From assembly GCF_000308555.1 (NCBI RefSeq), contig NZ_BAFY01000163.1, forward strand, positions 1-36,598: a stretch of 36,598 bases of DNA, given 5' to 3'. A program made the position numbers and the translations under genes. The notes beneath the pieces were generated by a model. It had not been told where the DNA came from and did not search any database. It worked only from the letters and a program-made list of their open reading frames with translations. Source of the stretch: Nocardia cyriacigeorgica NBRC 100375 (GTDB taxonomy: Bacteria; Actinomycetota; Actinomycetes; Mycobacteriales; Mycobacteriaceae). Positions 16,601 to 25,312 of this stretch are shown in pieces. Numbering within the stretch: the first letter of the stretch is position 1; every line of letters begins with the position of its first letter.

Positions 16601-16640
16601 CGACAAGCCCCCGCAACGACATCGTTGCGGGGGCTTGTCG
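16601..16640. terminator. Perfect 40-nt bidirectional terminator hairpin
   Basis: Two perfectly complementary 19-nt arms (16601-16619 and 16622-16640, core AAGCCCCCGCAACGA) flank a 2-nt centre. The hairpin lies between the convergent MarR and yebC genes, 26 nt and 32 nt from their stops, so it can terminate both. Confidence 0.88.
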
Positions 16641-16672
16641 AAACGCCGGTCGCCGGTCGGCGACGGACCCGG

Positions 16673-17425
16673 CTAGTCCTCCAGCTCGGCGAGCACCTCG
16701 TCCGAGACGTCGACGTTGGTGTAGACGTTCTGCACGTCGTCGCTGTCTTCGAGGGCATCGACCAGTTTGAAGACCTTGCGGGCCCCGTCGGCGTCGACCG
16801 CGACACTGACCGAGGGCTGGAAGCCGGACTCGGCGGAGTCGTAGTCGATGCCGGCGGCCTGCAGGGCCGAGCGCACCGCGATCAGGTCGCCGGGCTCGCT
16901 GATGATCTCGAAGGATTCACCCAGGTCGTTGACCTCTTCGGCGCCGGCGTCCAGCACCGCCATCAGCACGTCGTCCTCGGTGAGGCCGTTCTTTTCCAGG
17001 GTGACGACGCCCTTGCGGTGGAACAGGTACGCCACCGAACCCGGGTCGGCCATATTGCCGCCGTTGCGGGTCATCGCGACGCGCACCTCACCGGCGGCGC
17101 GGTTGCGGTTGTCGGTGAGGCATTCGATCAGCACCGCGACACCGTTGGGGCCGTAGCCCTCGTACATGATGGTCTGCCAGTCGGCGCCGCCGGCTTCCTC
17201 GCCGCCGCCGCGCTTGCGGGCGCGCTCGATGTTGTCGTTGGGAACCGACGACTTCTTCGCCTTCTGGATGGCGTCGTACAGGGTCGGGTTGCCATCCGGG
17301 TCACTGCCACCCGTCCGGGCCGCCACCTCGATGTTCTTGATCAACTTGGCGAAGAGCTTGCCGCGCTTCGCGTCGATCGCCGCCTTCTTGTGCTTGGTGG
17401 TGGCCCATTTGGAGTGGCCGCTCAT
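16673..17425 (-). CDS. yebC: YebC/PmpR family transcriptional/translation regulator
   Basis: The 250-residue protein starts [23 protein letters not shown], the family signature (given here only in part as the hallmark), and continues with [14 protein letters not shown] and [16 protein letters not shown]. The acidic C-terminal domain ends [10 protein letters not shown]. Family members were described as DNA-binding regulators. Recent work on some homologues links them to ribosomes stalled on proline stretches. Length and all three domains are normal. In mycobacteria it also precedes pdxT, as it does on this strand. Confidence 0.95.
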   Translation of the reverse strand: MSGHSKWATTKHKKAAIDAKRGKLFAKLIKNIEVAARTGGSDPDGNPTLYDAIQKAKKSSVPNDNIERARKRGGGEEAGGADWQTIMYEGYGPNGVAVLIECLTDNRNRAAGEVRVAMTRNGGNMADPGSVAYLFHRKGVVTLEKNGLTEDDVLMAVLDAGAEEVNDLGESFEIISEPGDLIAVRSALQAAGIDYDSAESGFQPSVSVAVDADGARKVFKLVDALEDSDDVQNVYTNVDVSDEVLAELED

Positions 17426-17602
17426 TCCCCTACTTCCTTCAGGTCGATGGCACGTGTGGTCGTCTACGGTACCGGCATGGCCGGGCGGACAACTTCCCCA
17501 GCCTACTCGGCGCGCCTACCGGGCCGGTCGGGACGGGCCCGGATCACGCGGGCGCCGATTCAGCCGCGTGATGTACCACCTCCGGCCAGCGGACCGGCCA
17601 GG

Positions 17603-18256
17603 TCAGGCGTTGCGGACCAGGTCGACGAACATGCGATGCACCCGCAGATCCCCGGTGACCTCCGGGTGGAACGAGGTCGCCAGCACATTGCGCTGGCGCA
17701 CCGCCACGATCTTGCCCGCGGCCGGCCCGCTGGGCACCCGGGCCAGCACGTCGACGTCGTCACCGACCCGCTCGACCCACGGCGCCCGGATGAACACCGC
17801 GCGCACGGGGCCGTCGTCGAGTCCGGCGAAGTCCAGATCGGTTTCGAAGGAATCGACTTGGCGTCCGAAGGCATTGCGCCGCACCGTCATATCGATGCCG
17901 GACAGGTGCTTGGCATCGGGCCGGGTGTCGAGCACTTCGTCGGCGAGCAGGATCATGCCCGCGCAGGACCCGAAGGCCGGCAGCCCGTCGCGCAGCCGGG
18001 CGCGCAGCGGTTCCAGCAGGTCGAACACCTCGAGCAGTTTGCTGATCGCGGTGGACTCGCCGCCAGGCAGCACCAGCCCGTCCACAGCGGCCAGTTCCTC
18101 GACCCGGCGCACCAGCGTCGGGCGGGCGCCGCAGCGCTCCAGCGCGGTCACGTGTTCGCGTACGTCGCCCTGCAGGGCGAGCACACCGATGGCCGGCTGT
18201 GCGCTCTCGTTCGCGGAGGTCTGCGCCGCAGGTGCGGCGACCGCTGAAAGGTTCAC
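17603..18256 (-). CDS. pdxT: Pyridoxal 5'-phosphate synthase glutaminase subunit PdxT
   Basis: PdxT hydrolyses glutamine and channels ammonia to PdxS for PLP synthesis. The 217-residue protein has [13 protein letters not shown], the oxyanion region LPGGESTA, the nucleophile Cys98 in [10 protein letters not shown], and His197/Glu199 in SFHPEVTG. An Ala/Ser/Gln-rich extension of about 21 residues precedes the catalytic domain and is absent from the mycobacterial protein as I recall it. GTG 18256 is the only good upstream start in frame. Its partner pdxS lies 1.8 kb upstream on the same strand, separated by tesB and a secreted-protein gene. Confidence 0.95.
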   Translation of the reverse strand: MNLSAVAAPAAQTSANESAQPAIGVLALQGDVREHVTALERCGARPTLVRRVEELAAVDGLVLPGGESTAISKLLEVFDLLEPLRARLRDGLPAFGSCAGMILLADEVLDTRPDAKHLSGIDMTVRRNAFGRQVDSFETDLDFAGLDDGPVRAVFIRAPWVERVGDDVDVLARVPSGPAAGKIVAVRQRNVLATSFHPEVTGDLRVHRMFVDLVRNA

Positions 18257-18310
18257 TCCGCACAGCTTACGAGGCGCCGCGGTGTGGGCCTGCTCACGGT
18301 CCGCGTGCCG

Positions 18311-19132
18311 CTACGTCTCGCGCCGAGTGCGGATCAGCCCTTCCTGGACCACGGAGGCGACCAGTTCGCCGGCGCGGTTGAAGATCTTGCCGCCGGTGAG
18401 CGCGCGGCCGAAACCGGCCGACGGGGAGGACTGGTCGTAGAGCAACCAGTCGTCGGCGCGGAACGGGCGCAGGAACCACATGGCGTGGTCGAGCGAGGCG
18501 TCCTGGGTCGGTTCGTCGGGATGGGTGACCTTCGACGAACCCAGCAGAGTCATATCGCTCATGTAGGCCAGGGTGCACACGTGGAACAGCGGGTCGTCGG
18601 GCAGCGGGTGCCGGTAGCGGAACCACACCTGCTGCGGGGACACCACGCCGGGACGCTGAGTGACCGATTCCTGCGGCACCGGGCGGATGTCCCAGTGCTC
18701 CCATTCCCGCATGGCCCACAGCCGTTCGGGGCTCATGGTGGTCTTGGCGTCGGGCAGCTCCTCGGGCGGCTGCACCACCGGCATCTCGTCCTGGTGGGCC
18801 GGACCGTCGTCGCCGACGTGGAAGGAGGCCGACATGGTGAAGATGGCGGCGCCGTCCTGCACGCCGGTCACCCGGCGGGTGCAGAAGGAGCGTCCGTCGC
18901 GGATACGTTCGACCAGGTAGACCGTTGGCTGGTCGGGGTTGCCCGGACGCAGGAAATAGCCGTGCAGCGAATGCACCTGGAACCGCGGATCCACCGTGCG
19001 CACCGCCGAGACCAGCGCCTGGCCGGCGACCTGACCGCCGAAGGTTCGCTGCAGCTGGGTCTTGGGCGAGGCACCACGGAAGATGTCCCGCTCGAGCCGC
19101 TCGATCTCCAGCGCTTCTTCGATGGTCGCCAA
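18311..19132 (-). CDS. tesB: Acyl-CoA thioesterase II (TesB)
   Basis: TesB cleaves acyl-CoA to free fatty acid and CoA. The roughly 273-residue protein has two hot-dog domains: LQRTFGGQVAGQALVSAV with HSLHGYFLRPG, and later VWFRYRHPLPDDP, LAYMSDMTLL and SLDHAMWFLRPFRADDWLLY. The Asp of YMSDM and the Ser/Gln region near the C-terminus (SAGFGRALTGG, VVQEGLIR) fit the known catalytic network. I chose TTG 19132, because it follows GGAGAGG at 8 nt and aligns with the start of mycobacterial TesB2. The open frame runs to another TTG at 19180. It sits between pdxT and pdxS as in M. tuberculosis. Confidence 0.9.
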   Translation of the reverse strand: MATIEEALEIERLERDIFRGASPKTQLQRTFGGQVAGQALVSAVRTVDPRFQVHSLHGYFLRPGNPDQPTVYLVERIRDGRSFCTRRVTGVQDGAAIFTMSASFHVGDDGPAHQDEMPVVQPPEELPDAKTTMSPERLWAMREWEHWDIRPVPQESVTQRPGVVSPQQVWFRYRHPLPDDPLFHVCTLAYMSDMTLLGSSKVTHPDEPTQDASLDHAMWFLRPFRADDWLLYDQSSPSAGFGRALTGGKIFNRAGELVASVVQEGLIRTRRET

Positions 19133-19352
19133 CTTCTCCGCCTCTCCGTGCCACTGGCCGGTCGTCCGAGTACTGCACAACCGCGCGGGTTATCGGACGG
19201 CAACTATGGACCGGCCGGTCCCGACGGGACTTCTATGTTCGCACGCAGGCGGGCCGGGGACCGGCAGGGGGCAGCGCTCGGGAACCGGGATGACGGCGGT
19301 CACATCGGGTCACGCCCCCGCAACACAGCGCCGCTCGGCGTGGTCGCCGACC

Positions 19353-19814
19353 TCACGCGCAGGCGGGTGACTGCTCGCCGAGCATCGACAGCATCGTGCA
19401 GGCCCAGATCAGCTGAACCTTCCAGCTTCCGTCCTCGCTCACGAACGGTATCTCGACGGGGCTGGTCTGCCCGTTGAGCGTGACATTGGCATTCGCGTAG
19501 AAGGCGTCACCGAAGCGCTGCGGGTTCACGCCGATGACGCGCAGCTTCGCCCCGGTCTCGTGCACCGTCCGCGCCAGCCGGAAGGGCAGGTCCGGATCGG
19601 CCTGCGCGCCTTCGACGAACGCGAGCTTGTGCTGGTTGCGGACGGGGTGCGTCCACGCCCATATCCGCGCCACCGGGTCGAGTCCGGTGCTCAGCTGGTC
19701 GTCGAGTGCCGCGGCGCTCGGCGGCGGGTCACTGTCGGCGGCGGCCGGACCGACCGTGCCGAATGTCAGTGCCAGGCTTGCGAATACGAGAAGGCCTGCC
19801 CTGTGAAAGGTCAT
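19353..19814 (-). CDS. Secreted protein, MTB12-like
   Basis: This 153-residue protein has a clear signal peptide (hydrophobic core about residues 6-21, cleavage near PAAADS). The mature part contains LDDQLSTGLDP, KLAFVEGAQADPDL, VTLNGQTSPVEIPFVSEDGSWKVQ and a terminal helix. This order matches the fold pattern of the low-molecular-weight antigen MTB12 (CFP-2) of mycobacteria, which I compared from memory. Two cysteines near the C-terminus (C141 and C152 by my count) could form a disulfide. The gene sits between tesB and pdxS on the same strand, an unusual place for an exported protein. Function unknown. Confidence 0.75.
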   Translation of the reverse strand: MTFHRAGLLVFASLALTFGTVGPAAADSDPPPSAAALDDQLSTGLDPVARIWAWTHPVRNQHKLAFVEGAQADPDLPFRLARTVHETGAKLRVIGVNPQRFGDAFYANANVTLNGQTSPVEIPFVSEDGSWKVQLIWACTMLSMLGEQSPACA

Positions 19815-20002
19815 CCGGGCCTACCTCCTGCGTCATGGAATCGGCGCGACGAGTTCGCCGAGACTCGGAAAGTAGCACAAGAGCGCGGGATTCAACGTTG
19901 CGTTCGCTGTCGGGCGCAGCCGCCCGCGGATCGGGCGGGGTCGAACGCGGGCGACTTTGCGCGTGCGCGGATATCTGTGCGCGCAACATGGGCGGACACG
20001 GC

Positions 20003-20040
20003 GGAGCGGGTGTCCCATCACCTGACATGACACCCGCTCC
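20003..20040 (-). terminator. Terminator hairpin after pdxS
   Basis: Perfect 12-bp arms (20003-20014 and 20029-20040, GGAGCGGGTGTC and its complement) enclose a 14-nt loop. The hairpin lies 33 nt past the pdxS stop on the minus strand. If used, it would separate pdxS from the downstream secreted-protein gene, so pdxS and pdxT would not share one full transcript. Confidence 0.65.
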
Positions 20041-20073
20041 GGTAGGTCCCTATGCCCTATCGCGGGCGCCGAT

Positions 20074-20994
20074 TCACCAACCGCGCTCGGCCAGCCGATG
20101 CGGCTGCGCGATCTCTTCGACGTTGATGCCGACCATGGCCTCACCCAGACCACGCGACACCTTGGCCAGCACATCGGCATCGTCGTAGAAGGTGGTGGCC
20201 TTGACGATGGCGGCGGCGCGCTGGGCCGGATTGCCGGACTTGAAGATGCCCGAACCGACGAACACGCCCTCGGCGCCGAGCTGCATCATCATCGCGGCGT
20301 CGGCCGGAGTGGCGATACCACCGGCGGTGAACAGCACGACCGGCAGCTTGCCGGTTTCGGCGACCTCGCGGACCAGCTCGTAGGGCGCCTGCAGCTCCTT
20401 GGCGGCGACGTAGAGCTCGTCGGCGGGCAGCGACGACAGCTTGCGGATCTCCTGGCGGATCTGGCGCATGTGGGTGGTGGCGTTGGAGACGTCGCCGGTG
20501 CCCGCCTCACCCTTGGAGCGGATCATGGCCGCGCCCTCGGTGATCCGGCGTAGGGCCTCACCGAGGTTGGTGGCGCCACAGACGAACGGAACGGTGAAGT
20601 TCCACTTGTCGATGTGGTTGGTGTAGTCGGCCGGGGTCAGCACCTCGGACTCGTCGATGTAGTCGACGCCGAGGCTCTGCAGGATCTGCGCCTCCACGAA
20701 GTGGCCGATACGGGCCTTGGCCATCACCGGGATCGAGACCGCGTTGATGATGCCGTCGATCATGTCCGGATCGCTCATCCGGGACACGCCGCCCTGGGCG
20801 CGGATATCGGCGGGCACCCGCTCGAGCGCCATGACGGCGACCGCACCGGCGTCCTCGGCGATCTTGGCCTGCTCCGGGGTGACGACGTCCATGATCACCC
20901 CGCCCTTGAGCATTTCGGCCATGCCGCGCTTCACGCGGGCGGTACCCGCCTCACGGGTCGCCTCGGTGGTCTGGGTGGTCTCGGGCGTGGTCAC
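20074..20994 (-). CDS. pdxS: Pyridoxal 5'-phosphate synthase subunit PdxS
   Basis: PdxS condenses ribose 5-phosphate, glyceraldehyde 3-phosphate and ammonia from PdxT into PLP; it forms a dodecamer. The 306-residue protein has the barrel sequences [21 protein letters not shown] (part of the family start), the Schiff-base lysine in [37 protein letters not shown] and [19 protein letters not shown]. It ends HRLAERGW like the mycobacterial enzyme. I chose GTG 20994, which has AGGAG 6 nt upstream; the ATG at 21012 would put that ribosome site inside the gene. Confidence 0.97.
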   Translation of the reverse strand: MTTPETTQTTEATREAGTARVKRGMAEMLKGGVIMDVVTPEQAKIAEDAGAVAVMALERVPADIRAQGGVSRMSDPDMIDGIINAVSIPVMAKARIGHFVEAQILQSLGVDYIDESEVLTPADYTNHIDKWNFTVPFVCGATNLGEALRRITEGAAMIRSKGEAGTGDVSNATTHMRQIRQEIRKLSSLPADELYVAAKELQAPYELVREVAETGKLPVVLFTAGGIATPADAAMMMQLGAEGVFVGSGIFKSGNPAQRAAAIVKATTFYDDADVLAKVSRGLGEAMVGINVEEIAQPHRLAERGW

Positions 20995-21170
20995 GGCAAA
21001 CTCCTGTGTCATGTGCGCCTATGGATCGTCAGCGGTAGAACGACACGATTCTAGGCGTGCCCCGAAGTGCCCTTGATAGCCAGTTGAGCACGACTGGCCT
21101 TGCCACGACCAGCACGTTCGCCACGGCGGCACCGGACTGGACCGGTCCCGGGGCCGGTGGAGTACGCATT

Positions 21171-21205
21171 CGCCGGGCCCGATGCGAGGTTCGACGGACC
21201 CGGCG
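21171..21205 (-). terminator. Weak hairpin after the 30-codon ORF
   Basis: Arms CGCCGGGCCC (21171-21180) and GGACCCGGCG (21196-21205) pair at 9 of 10 positions around a 15-nt loop. The hairpin lies 15 nt past the stop of the small minus-strand ORF. It is GC-rich without a U-tract and could be a terminator or a chance pairing. Confidence 0.4.
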
Positions 21206-21220
21206 AAACGCCGGATTCGA

Positions 21221-21313
21221 TCAGATCGGGTTGATCACCAGCAACGTCGCCCAGTACTCCGCGGCGGCGGCGCCGATGATCGGCATCAGGAAATCGAACA
21301 GGATGTACGACAC
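21221..21313 (-). CDS. 30-residue hydrophobic small protein
   Basis: GTG 21313 to TGA 21221 encodes 30 residues, VSYILFDFLMPIIGAAAAEY and then WATLLVINPI. The peptide is almost wholly hydrophobic and could span the membrane once. The only acidic residues are Asp7 and Glu19, and it has no basic residue. Support for expression is the sequence GGAGGTGA, a full 8-nt match to the 16S rRNA 3' end, ending 8 nt before the GTG. An in-frame GTG at 21325 would overlap that site. It follows the nudix gene by 107 nt and precedes pdxS on the same strand. I do not recognise a family. A translated membrane microprotein is more likely than a leader peptide, since no attenuator structure is evident. Confidence 0.6.
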   Translation of the reverse strand: MSYILFDFLMPIIGAAAAEYWATLLVINPI

Positions 21314-21420
21314 GTACTCATTCACCTCCACCCACCGAGTCGACCCTCGCTCGGCCGGTCAAACCGCATCGACGGTAGCACGGTCGTGAATCCGGTCACA
21401 CCGAACGCACGATCACCTGG

Positions 21421-22467
21421 TCAGCGAATGGAACGGACCTCAGGGTCGGTGTCGGCGTCGGCGGCGGCTGCGGCTTCGGCGATGAGCTCGTCGAGGTGAT
21501 AGGGGTACACGGTCTCGCCGGCGGCGTCGAAGGTGGTGATGTCGGCGGCGGTGCACCAGCGGTGCCCGGTGATCGAGCGTCGCTCGACGTAGGTGAGGTT
21601 GGCCGGGCGTGGATCGAACTGCCGCACCCGCAGGGCGAAGAACAGCTCTTCGGAGCGGATGAGTTCACCGTTGAACGGGAACACCGCCACCCGCCGCCAG
21701 ATCGGTCCGCGCAGCGCCGCCGGATCGGCCGTGTAGCCGGTTTCCTCGTGGATCTCGCGGACCGCAGCCGCACGCAGGCTCTCCCCCGGCTCCACCCCGC
21801 CGCCGACGGTGAACCAGAACGAGACCTCGGGCACCTTTGGGTCGTTGCCGCGCATGAGCAGCACCCGGTCCTGCTCGTCGATCAGCACCGCACGGGCCGA
21901 GGTGCGGATGGTGTCGACCTCGAGCCCGGTCGCCGCCGCCGGGGTGGCGCGTTCGGTGATCTCGAAGTAGGTCGGCAGCGGCGCGGTACCGCCGAGATGC
22001 AGCAGCCGGACCGGGCGCCGGGTGCGCAGTGCGAGGGTGTCGCGGACGGCGTCGTTGTGGAATCGGCGCGCGATCAGCACCCTGGCCTCGGCGTCGGCCA
22101 GCTCGGCCACCAGCTGCGGGCGCAGCTGCCCGATATCGACCGCCGACAGCGCCGCCGAGAGCTGATTCTCCACCGTTTCGCGGTCGGCGCGCCCGGCCCG
22201 TTCGGCGCGGTCGGCCAGCGTGGACAGCTGTTTGGCCTGCTCGGCGAGCGCCGGATCCGACACCGGGCCCGCGATCGCCATCGCCACCGATCGGGCCACC
22301 ACCGCCCGCCGGGCCAGCGCACCGTCGAGCGCCTGCCAGGACTGGTCCGAGCGCACATGCAGCCGGTCGAGCCGGTTGGCCGTGGAATAGGCCCACAGGC
22401 CGATGGCCACGACCACCGCGGCGATCAGGGCGAGGACGAGAACGGTTGTCGCGGAGAAGGTGATCAT
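21421..22467 (-). CDS. Membrane-anchored NUDIX hydrolase with LemA-like N-terminal half
   Basis: The 348-residue protein starts with one membrane segment (about residues 6-27). A helical region of the LemA type (NRLDRLHVRSDQSWQALDGAL ... VENQLSAAL, to about residue 140) comes next. A NUDIX domain fills the C-terminal half, with box GGGVEPGESLRAAAVREIHE and ETGY (GX5EX7REUXEEXGU). It is cytoplasmic and membrane-tethered, and hydrolyses an unknown nucleoside-diphosphate-linked substrate. The M. tuberculosis equivalent next to pimA (Rv2609c, from memory) has the same size and place. It overlaps the pimA stop by four bases (ATGA), so it is the last gene of the thrS-to-nudix operon. Confidence 0.9.
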   Translation of the reverse strand: MITFSATTVLVLALIAAVVVAIGLWAYSTANRLDRLHVRSDQSWQALDGALARRAVVARSVAMAIAGPVSDPALAEQAKQLSTLADRAERAGRADRETVENQLSAALSAVDIGQLRPQLVAELADAEARVLIARRFHNDAVRDTLALRTRRPVRLLHLGGTAPLPTYFEITERATPAAATGLEVDTIRTSARAVLIDEQDRVLLMRGNDPKVPEVSFWFTVGGGVEPGESLRAAAVREIHEETGYTADPAALRGPIWRRVAVFPFNGELIRSEELFFALRVRQFDPRPANLTYVERRSITGHRWCTAADITTFDAAGETVYPYHLDELIAEAAAAADADTDPEVRSIR

Positions 22468-23588
22468 CCGGCTGCCCTCACCCGGATGTCGCCGACGGTG
22501 ACCGTCTCGTACACCCGCAGAATCTGTTCGGCCACCACCGGCCAGTCGTATTCGCCGACCACCTGGGTGGCCGCCCGCACCAGCTCGGTGCGCCGGGCCT
22601 CGTCGGTGAGCACGGTGTCGAGCGCGGTAGCCAACGCCGCCGCATCACCCACCGGCACCAGCAGCCCTGCGGTACCGTCGCGCAGCACCCGGCGGAAGGC
22701 GTCGAGTTCGCTGGCGACGACCGCGGTGCCCGCGGCCATGGCCTCGATCAGGATGATGCCGAAGCTCTCGCCACCCAGATTGGGCGCCACGTAGACGTCG
22801 GCGCTGCGCATGGCCGAGGCCTTCTCCGCATCGGAGACCTGCCCGAGGAACCGCAGATGCCCGGCATGCGGGCCCGCTTCTCTGCGTAGCCGTTCCTCGT
22901 CGCCGCGCCCGACGATCAGGATCTCGACCTCCGGATGCCTGCGCACCAGTTCGGGTAGTGCGCCGAGCAGGACCTCCATACCCTTGCGCGGTTCGTCGTA
23001 GCGGCCGAGGAACAGCACGGTGCCGCCCGTGCGCGGATAGCCCGGCAGCATCGGGGCGCGGGCGAAGGACGCGACATCGACGCCGTTGGGGATCTCCACC
23101 GCGTCCGATCCCAATGCCTCGACCTGCCAGCGTCGGGCCAGTTCCGAGACCGCGATCCGGCCGCTGATCTTCTCGTGATACGGGCGGAGCACACCCTGAA
23201 AAGTGCTGAGCACCAACGATTTCGTGGTCGAGGTGTGGAAGGTCGCCACGATCGGGCCTTCGGCGATCTTGAGCGCGAGCATCGACAGGCTGGGCGCGTT
23301 CGGTTCGTGGATGTGCAGCACGTCGAAATCGTTGCCGTCGATCCAGCGGCGGATGCGGGTGTAGGCCGTCGGTCCGAACGACAATCGGGCGACCGACCCG
23401 TTGTACGGGATGGCCACCGCGCGGCCGGCCGAGACGACGAACTCCGGCAGCGGCGTCGAATCCGATGCGGGCGCAAGCACACTCACCTTGTGCCCGCGTT
23501 CGATCATCACCCGCGCCAGCTCGACCACATGCGCCTGCACACCGCCCGGGACGTCGAACGAATAGGGGCAGACCATGCCGATCTTCAT
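22464..23588 (-). CDS. pimA: Phosphatidylinositol alpha-mannosyltransferase PimA
   Basis: PimA transfers the first mannose from GDP-mannose to the inositol 2-position of phosphatidylinositol at the inner leaflet of the membrane. The 374-residue GT4 enzyme begins MKIGMVCPYSFDVPGGVQAHV, shown only as its family hallmark. It contains VLHIHEPNAPSLSM, VATFHTSTTKS, VLFLGRYDEPRKGMEVLL and the nucleotide-binding E-x7-E motif ESFGIILIEAMAAGT. ATG 23588 overlaps the patA stop (ATGA). Context with pgsA and patA makes the assignment firm. Confidence 0.96.
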   Translation of the reverse strand: MKIGMVCPYSFDVPGGVQAHVVELARVMIERGHKVSVLAPASDSTPLPEFVVSAGRAVAIPYNGSVARLSFGPTAYTRIRRWIDGNDFDVLHIHEPNAPSLSMLALKIAEGPIVATFHTSTTKSLVLSTFQGVLRPYHEKISGRIAVSELARRWQVEALGSDAVEIPNGVDVASFARAPMLPGYPRTGGTVLFLGRYDEPRKGMEVLLGALPELVRRHPEVEILIVGRGDEERLRREAGPHAGHLRFLGQVSDAEKASAMRSADVYVAPNLGGESFGIILIEAMAAGTAVVASELDAFRRVLRDGTAGLLVPVGDAAALATALDTVLTDEARRTELVRAATQVVGEYDWPVVAEQILRVYETVTVGDIRVRAAG

Positions 23589-24619
23589 CGCTGCGCAACT
23601 CCCCCACCGGTAAGGCCGCCGCGTGCGCCGGGATCGTCCAGGCCGGCCTGCACGGCCGCTATTCTGGCCCGTCTCTGCTCGGACAGATCGTTTTCCCACA
23701 GCGGCTGCAGCATGTGCCAGTCGGCCGGATGCGCGGAGATATTCGCCGCGAAGACGTCGGCGAGCGCTTGCGTCGCGGCTGCGACCCCACCGGAAACATC
23801 CAGCGGTGCACCGGTTTTCAGGCCCCAGCCCTCGACGCCCGCATCGTCGACGGTGAACCAGGCGTGTACCGGCATCAACGCCGCACCGGTCTCGATGGCC
23901 AGTTTCGCGGCACCGGCGGGCATCCAGGTGCGCTCACCGAAGAAGTCGACCGGCACACCCTTGCCGGTCAGATCGCGCTCACCCATCAGGCAGACGATCT
24001 TGTTCTCCCGCAGCCGCGCCGCCAACTGCGGAAACGGCGGTTGCTCACCGCCGGTGAGCGGGAAGACCTCGAAGCCGAGGCTCTCCCGGTAGGCGACGAA
24101 CCGTTCGAACAACGATTCCGGTTTCAGCCGCTCGGCGACAGTGGTGAAGGTGCCGTAACTCTGCACCAGCCACATCCCGGCCATGTCGTAGTTGCCCGAA
24201 TGCGGCAGCACGAAGATCACGCCACGCCCCTCGGCCAGCGCGGCGTCCAGATACGGGATGCCCTGCACCGGCATCCGGCCCGAGGCCGCGAGCGCCGCGT
24301 GGTCCATCGTCGGCAGCCGGAACGCCTCCCGCCAGTAGCGGGCGTAGGAGCGCATGCTCGCGCGGATCAGCTCGTCGGGCACCGCTTCGGGGGCGAGGGC
24401 GAGTACCCGGGCGAGGTTGCGGCGCAACTGGTGTGGCCCGCCGCCGCGCACCGCGCGGTCGGCACCCCAGTCGAACAGCTTGCGCGCGGTCGGTTCCGGC
24501 AGCGCGCGCACCATGCGCCAGCCCGCGGCATACGCGCGGTCGCTGAACGCCCCTTTGAGACGAGCGGAGAAGCCGTCTTCGGGCTGTGCGGGCGCAGGAC
24601 GGGTCTCGGTCGCGGTCAC
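23585..24619 (-). CDS. patA: Phosphatidylinositol mannoside acyltransferase PatA
   Basis: PatA adds an acyl chain to the 6-position of the PimA-added mannose. The 344-residue membrane-associated enzyme is of the lysophospholipid/HtrB acyltransferase type. Its HX4D motif is LPHSGNYD (His140, Asp145), and LMGERDLTGKGVPVDFFG (Glu214) is a further conserved part. I chose GTG 24619, which overlaps the pgsA stop by four bases (GTGA). The longer open frame is a shadow of pgsA. It matches the gene between pgsA and pimA in mycobacteria in place and size. Confidence 0.95.
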   Translation of the reverse strand: MTATETRPAPAQPEDGFSARLKGAFSDRAYAAGWRMVRALPEPTARKLFDWGADRAVRGGGPHQLRRNLARVLALAPEAVPDELIRASMRSYARYWREAFRLPTMDHAALAASGRMPVQGIPYLDAALAEGRGVIFVLPHSGNYDMAGMWLVQSYGTFTTVAERLKPESLFERFVAYRESLGFEVFPLTGGEQPPFPQLAARLRENKIVCLMGERDLTGKGVPVDFFGERTWMPAGAAKLAIETGAALMPVHAWFTVDDAGVEGWGLKTGAPLDVSGGVAAATQALADVFAANISAHPADWHMLQPLWENDLSEQRRARIAAVQAGLDDPGARGGLTGGGVAQR

Positions 24620-25308
24620 GACCGCCGCTCCGGGTCCGCGGAACCCTCGGTCTGCGCCTGCGGCGGCGTCATCGGGATGATGTCGCGTGCCCCTGCCGAA
24701 TTGCGCACCGCCAGCACCCGCTGCAGCACCGTCACGATGCTGAGCACCGCGAGGATCCACATCGCGACGTGCACCGCCCAGGTCAGCCATTCGATCCCCC
24801 AATATCCGCCGATGCCGGTGAATCCGGCGCCCACCAGCACGATGACCAGCCGATCCGGGCGTTCGATGAGCCCACCGTCGGCGGACAGTCCGCTGGCTTC
24901 GGCCCTGGCCTTCGCGTAGGAGATCACCTGCGAGGTCACCAGCACGACCAGGGTAGCGAACAACAACGGCTTGCTGTGTTCGTGATAGACCGCCCACCAG
25001 GCCAGACCGCCGAAGATCGCGCCGTCGGCGACCCGGTCGCAGGTGGCGTCGAGCACCGCGCCGTATTTGGTGCCGCCGCCGCGGGCCCTGGCCATGGCGC
25101 CGTCGAGCATGTCGAACATGACGAACAGCCAGATCACCATGGTGCCCCAGAACAGGTGACCGGACGGGAACAGCGTCATCGCCGCGATGATCGAGGCGGC
25201 CGTGCCGATCAGGGTCATCGCGTCGGGGGTGAGGCCGGTGCGCACCAGTGCCCTGCCGAGCGGCGCCGTCGCTTTGGCGAACGTCGCGCGACCGAAGATG
25301 CTGAGCAC
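24616..25308 (-). CDS. pgsA: Phosphatidylinositol phosphate synthase (CDP-alcohol phosphatidyltransferase)
   Basis: This 230-residue membrane enzyme, named pgsA1 in mycobacteria, makes phosphatidylinositol phosphate from CDP-diacylglycerol and inositol 1-phosphate. The full CDP-OH-PT signature is present: D66-x2-D69-G-x2-A-R-x8-G83-x3-D87-x3-D91 in FDMLDGAMARARGGGT and its continuation. About six membrane segments are predicted. The C-terminal tail is hydrophilic. It starts 4 nt after the HIT gene and overlaps patA by 4 nt. It supplies the lipid that PimA and PatA then modify. Confidence 0.95.
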   Translation of the reverse strand: MLSIFGRATFAKATAPLGRALVRTGLTPDAMTLIGTAASIIAAMTLFPSGHLFWGTMVIWLFVMFDMLDGAMARARGGGTKYGAVLDATCDRVADGAIFGGLAWWAVYHEHSKPLLFATLVVLVTSQVISYAKARAEASGLSADGGLIERPDRLVIVLVGAGFTGIGGYWGIEWLTWAVHVAMWILAVLSIVTVLQRVLAVRNSAGARDIIPMTPPQAQTEGSADPERRS

Positions 25309-25312
25309 CGAT

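Noticed and set aside
19208..19221. Perfect palindrome GGACCGGCCGGTCC upstream of tesB
   Set aside because: It is built only of GC-rich self-complementary steps, which arise often by chance here, and it has no promoter context.
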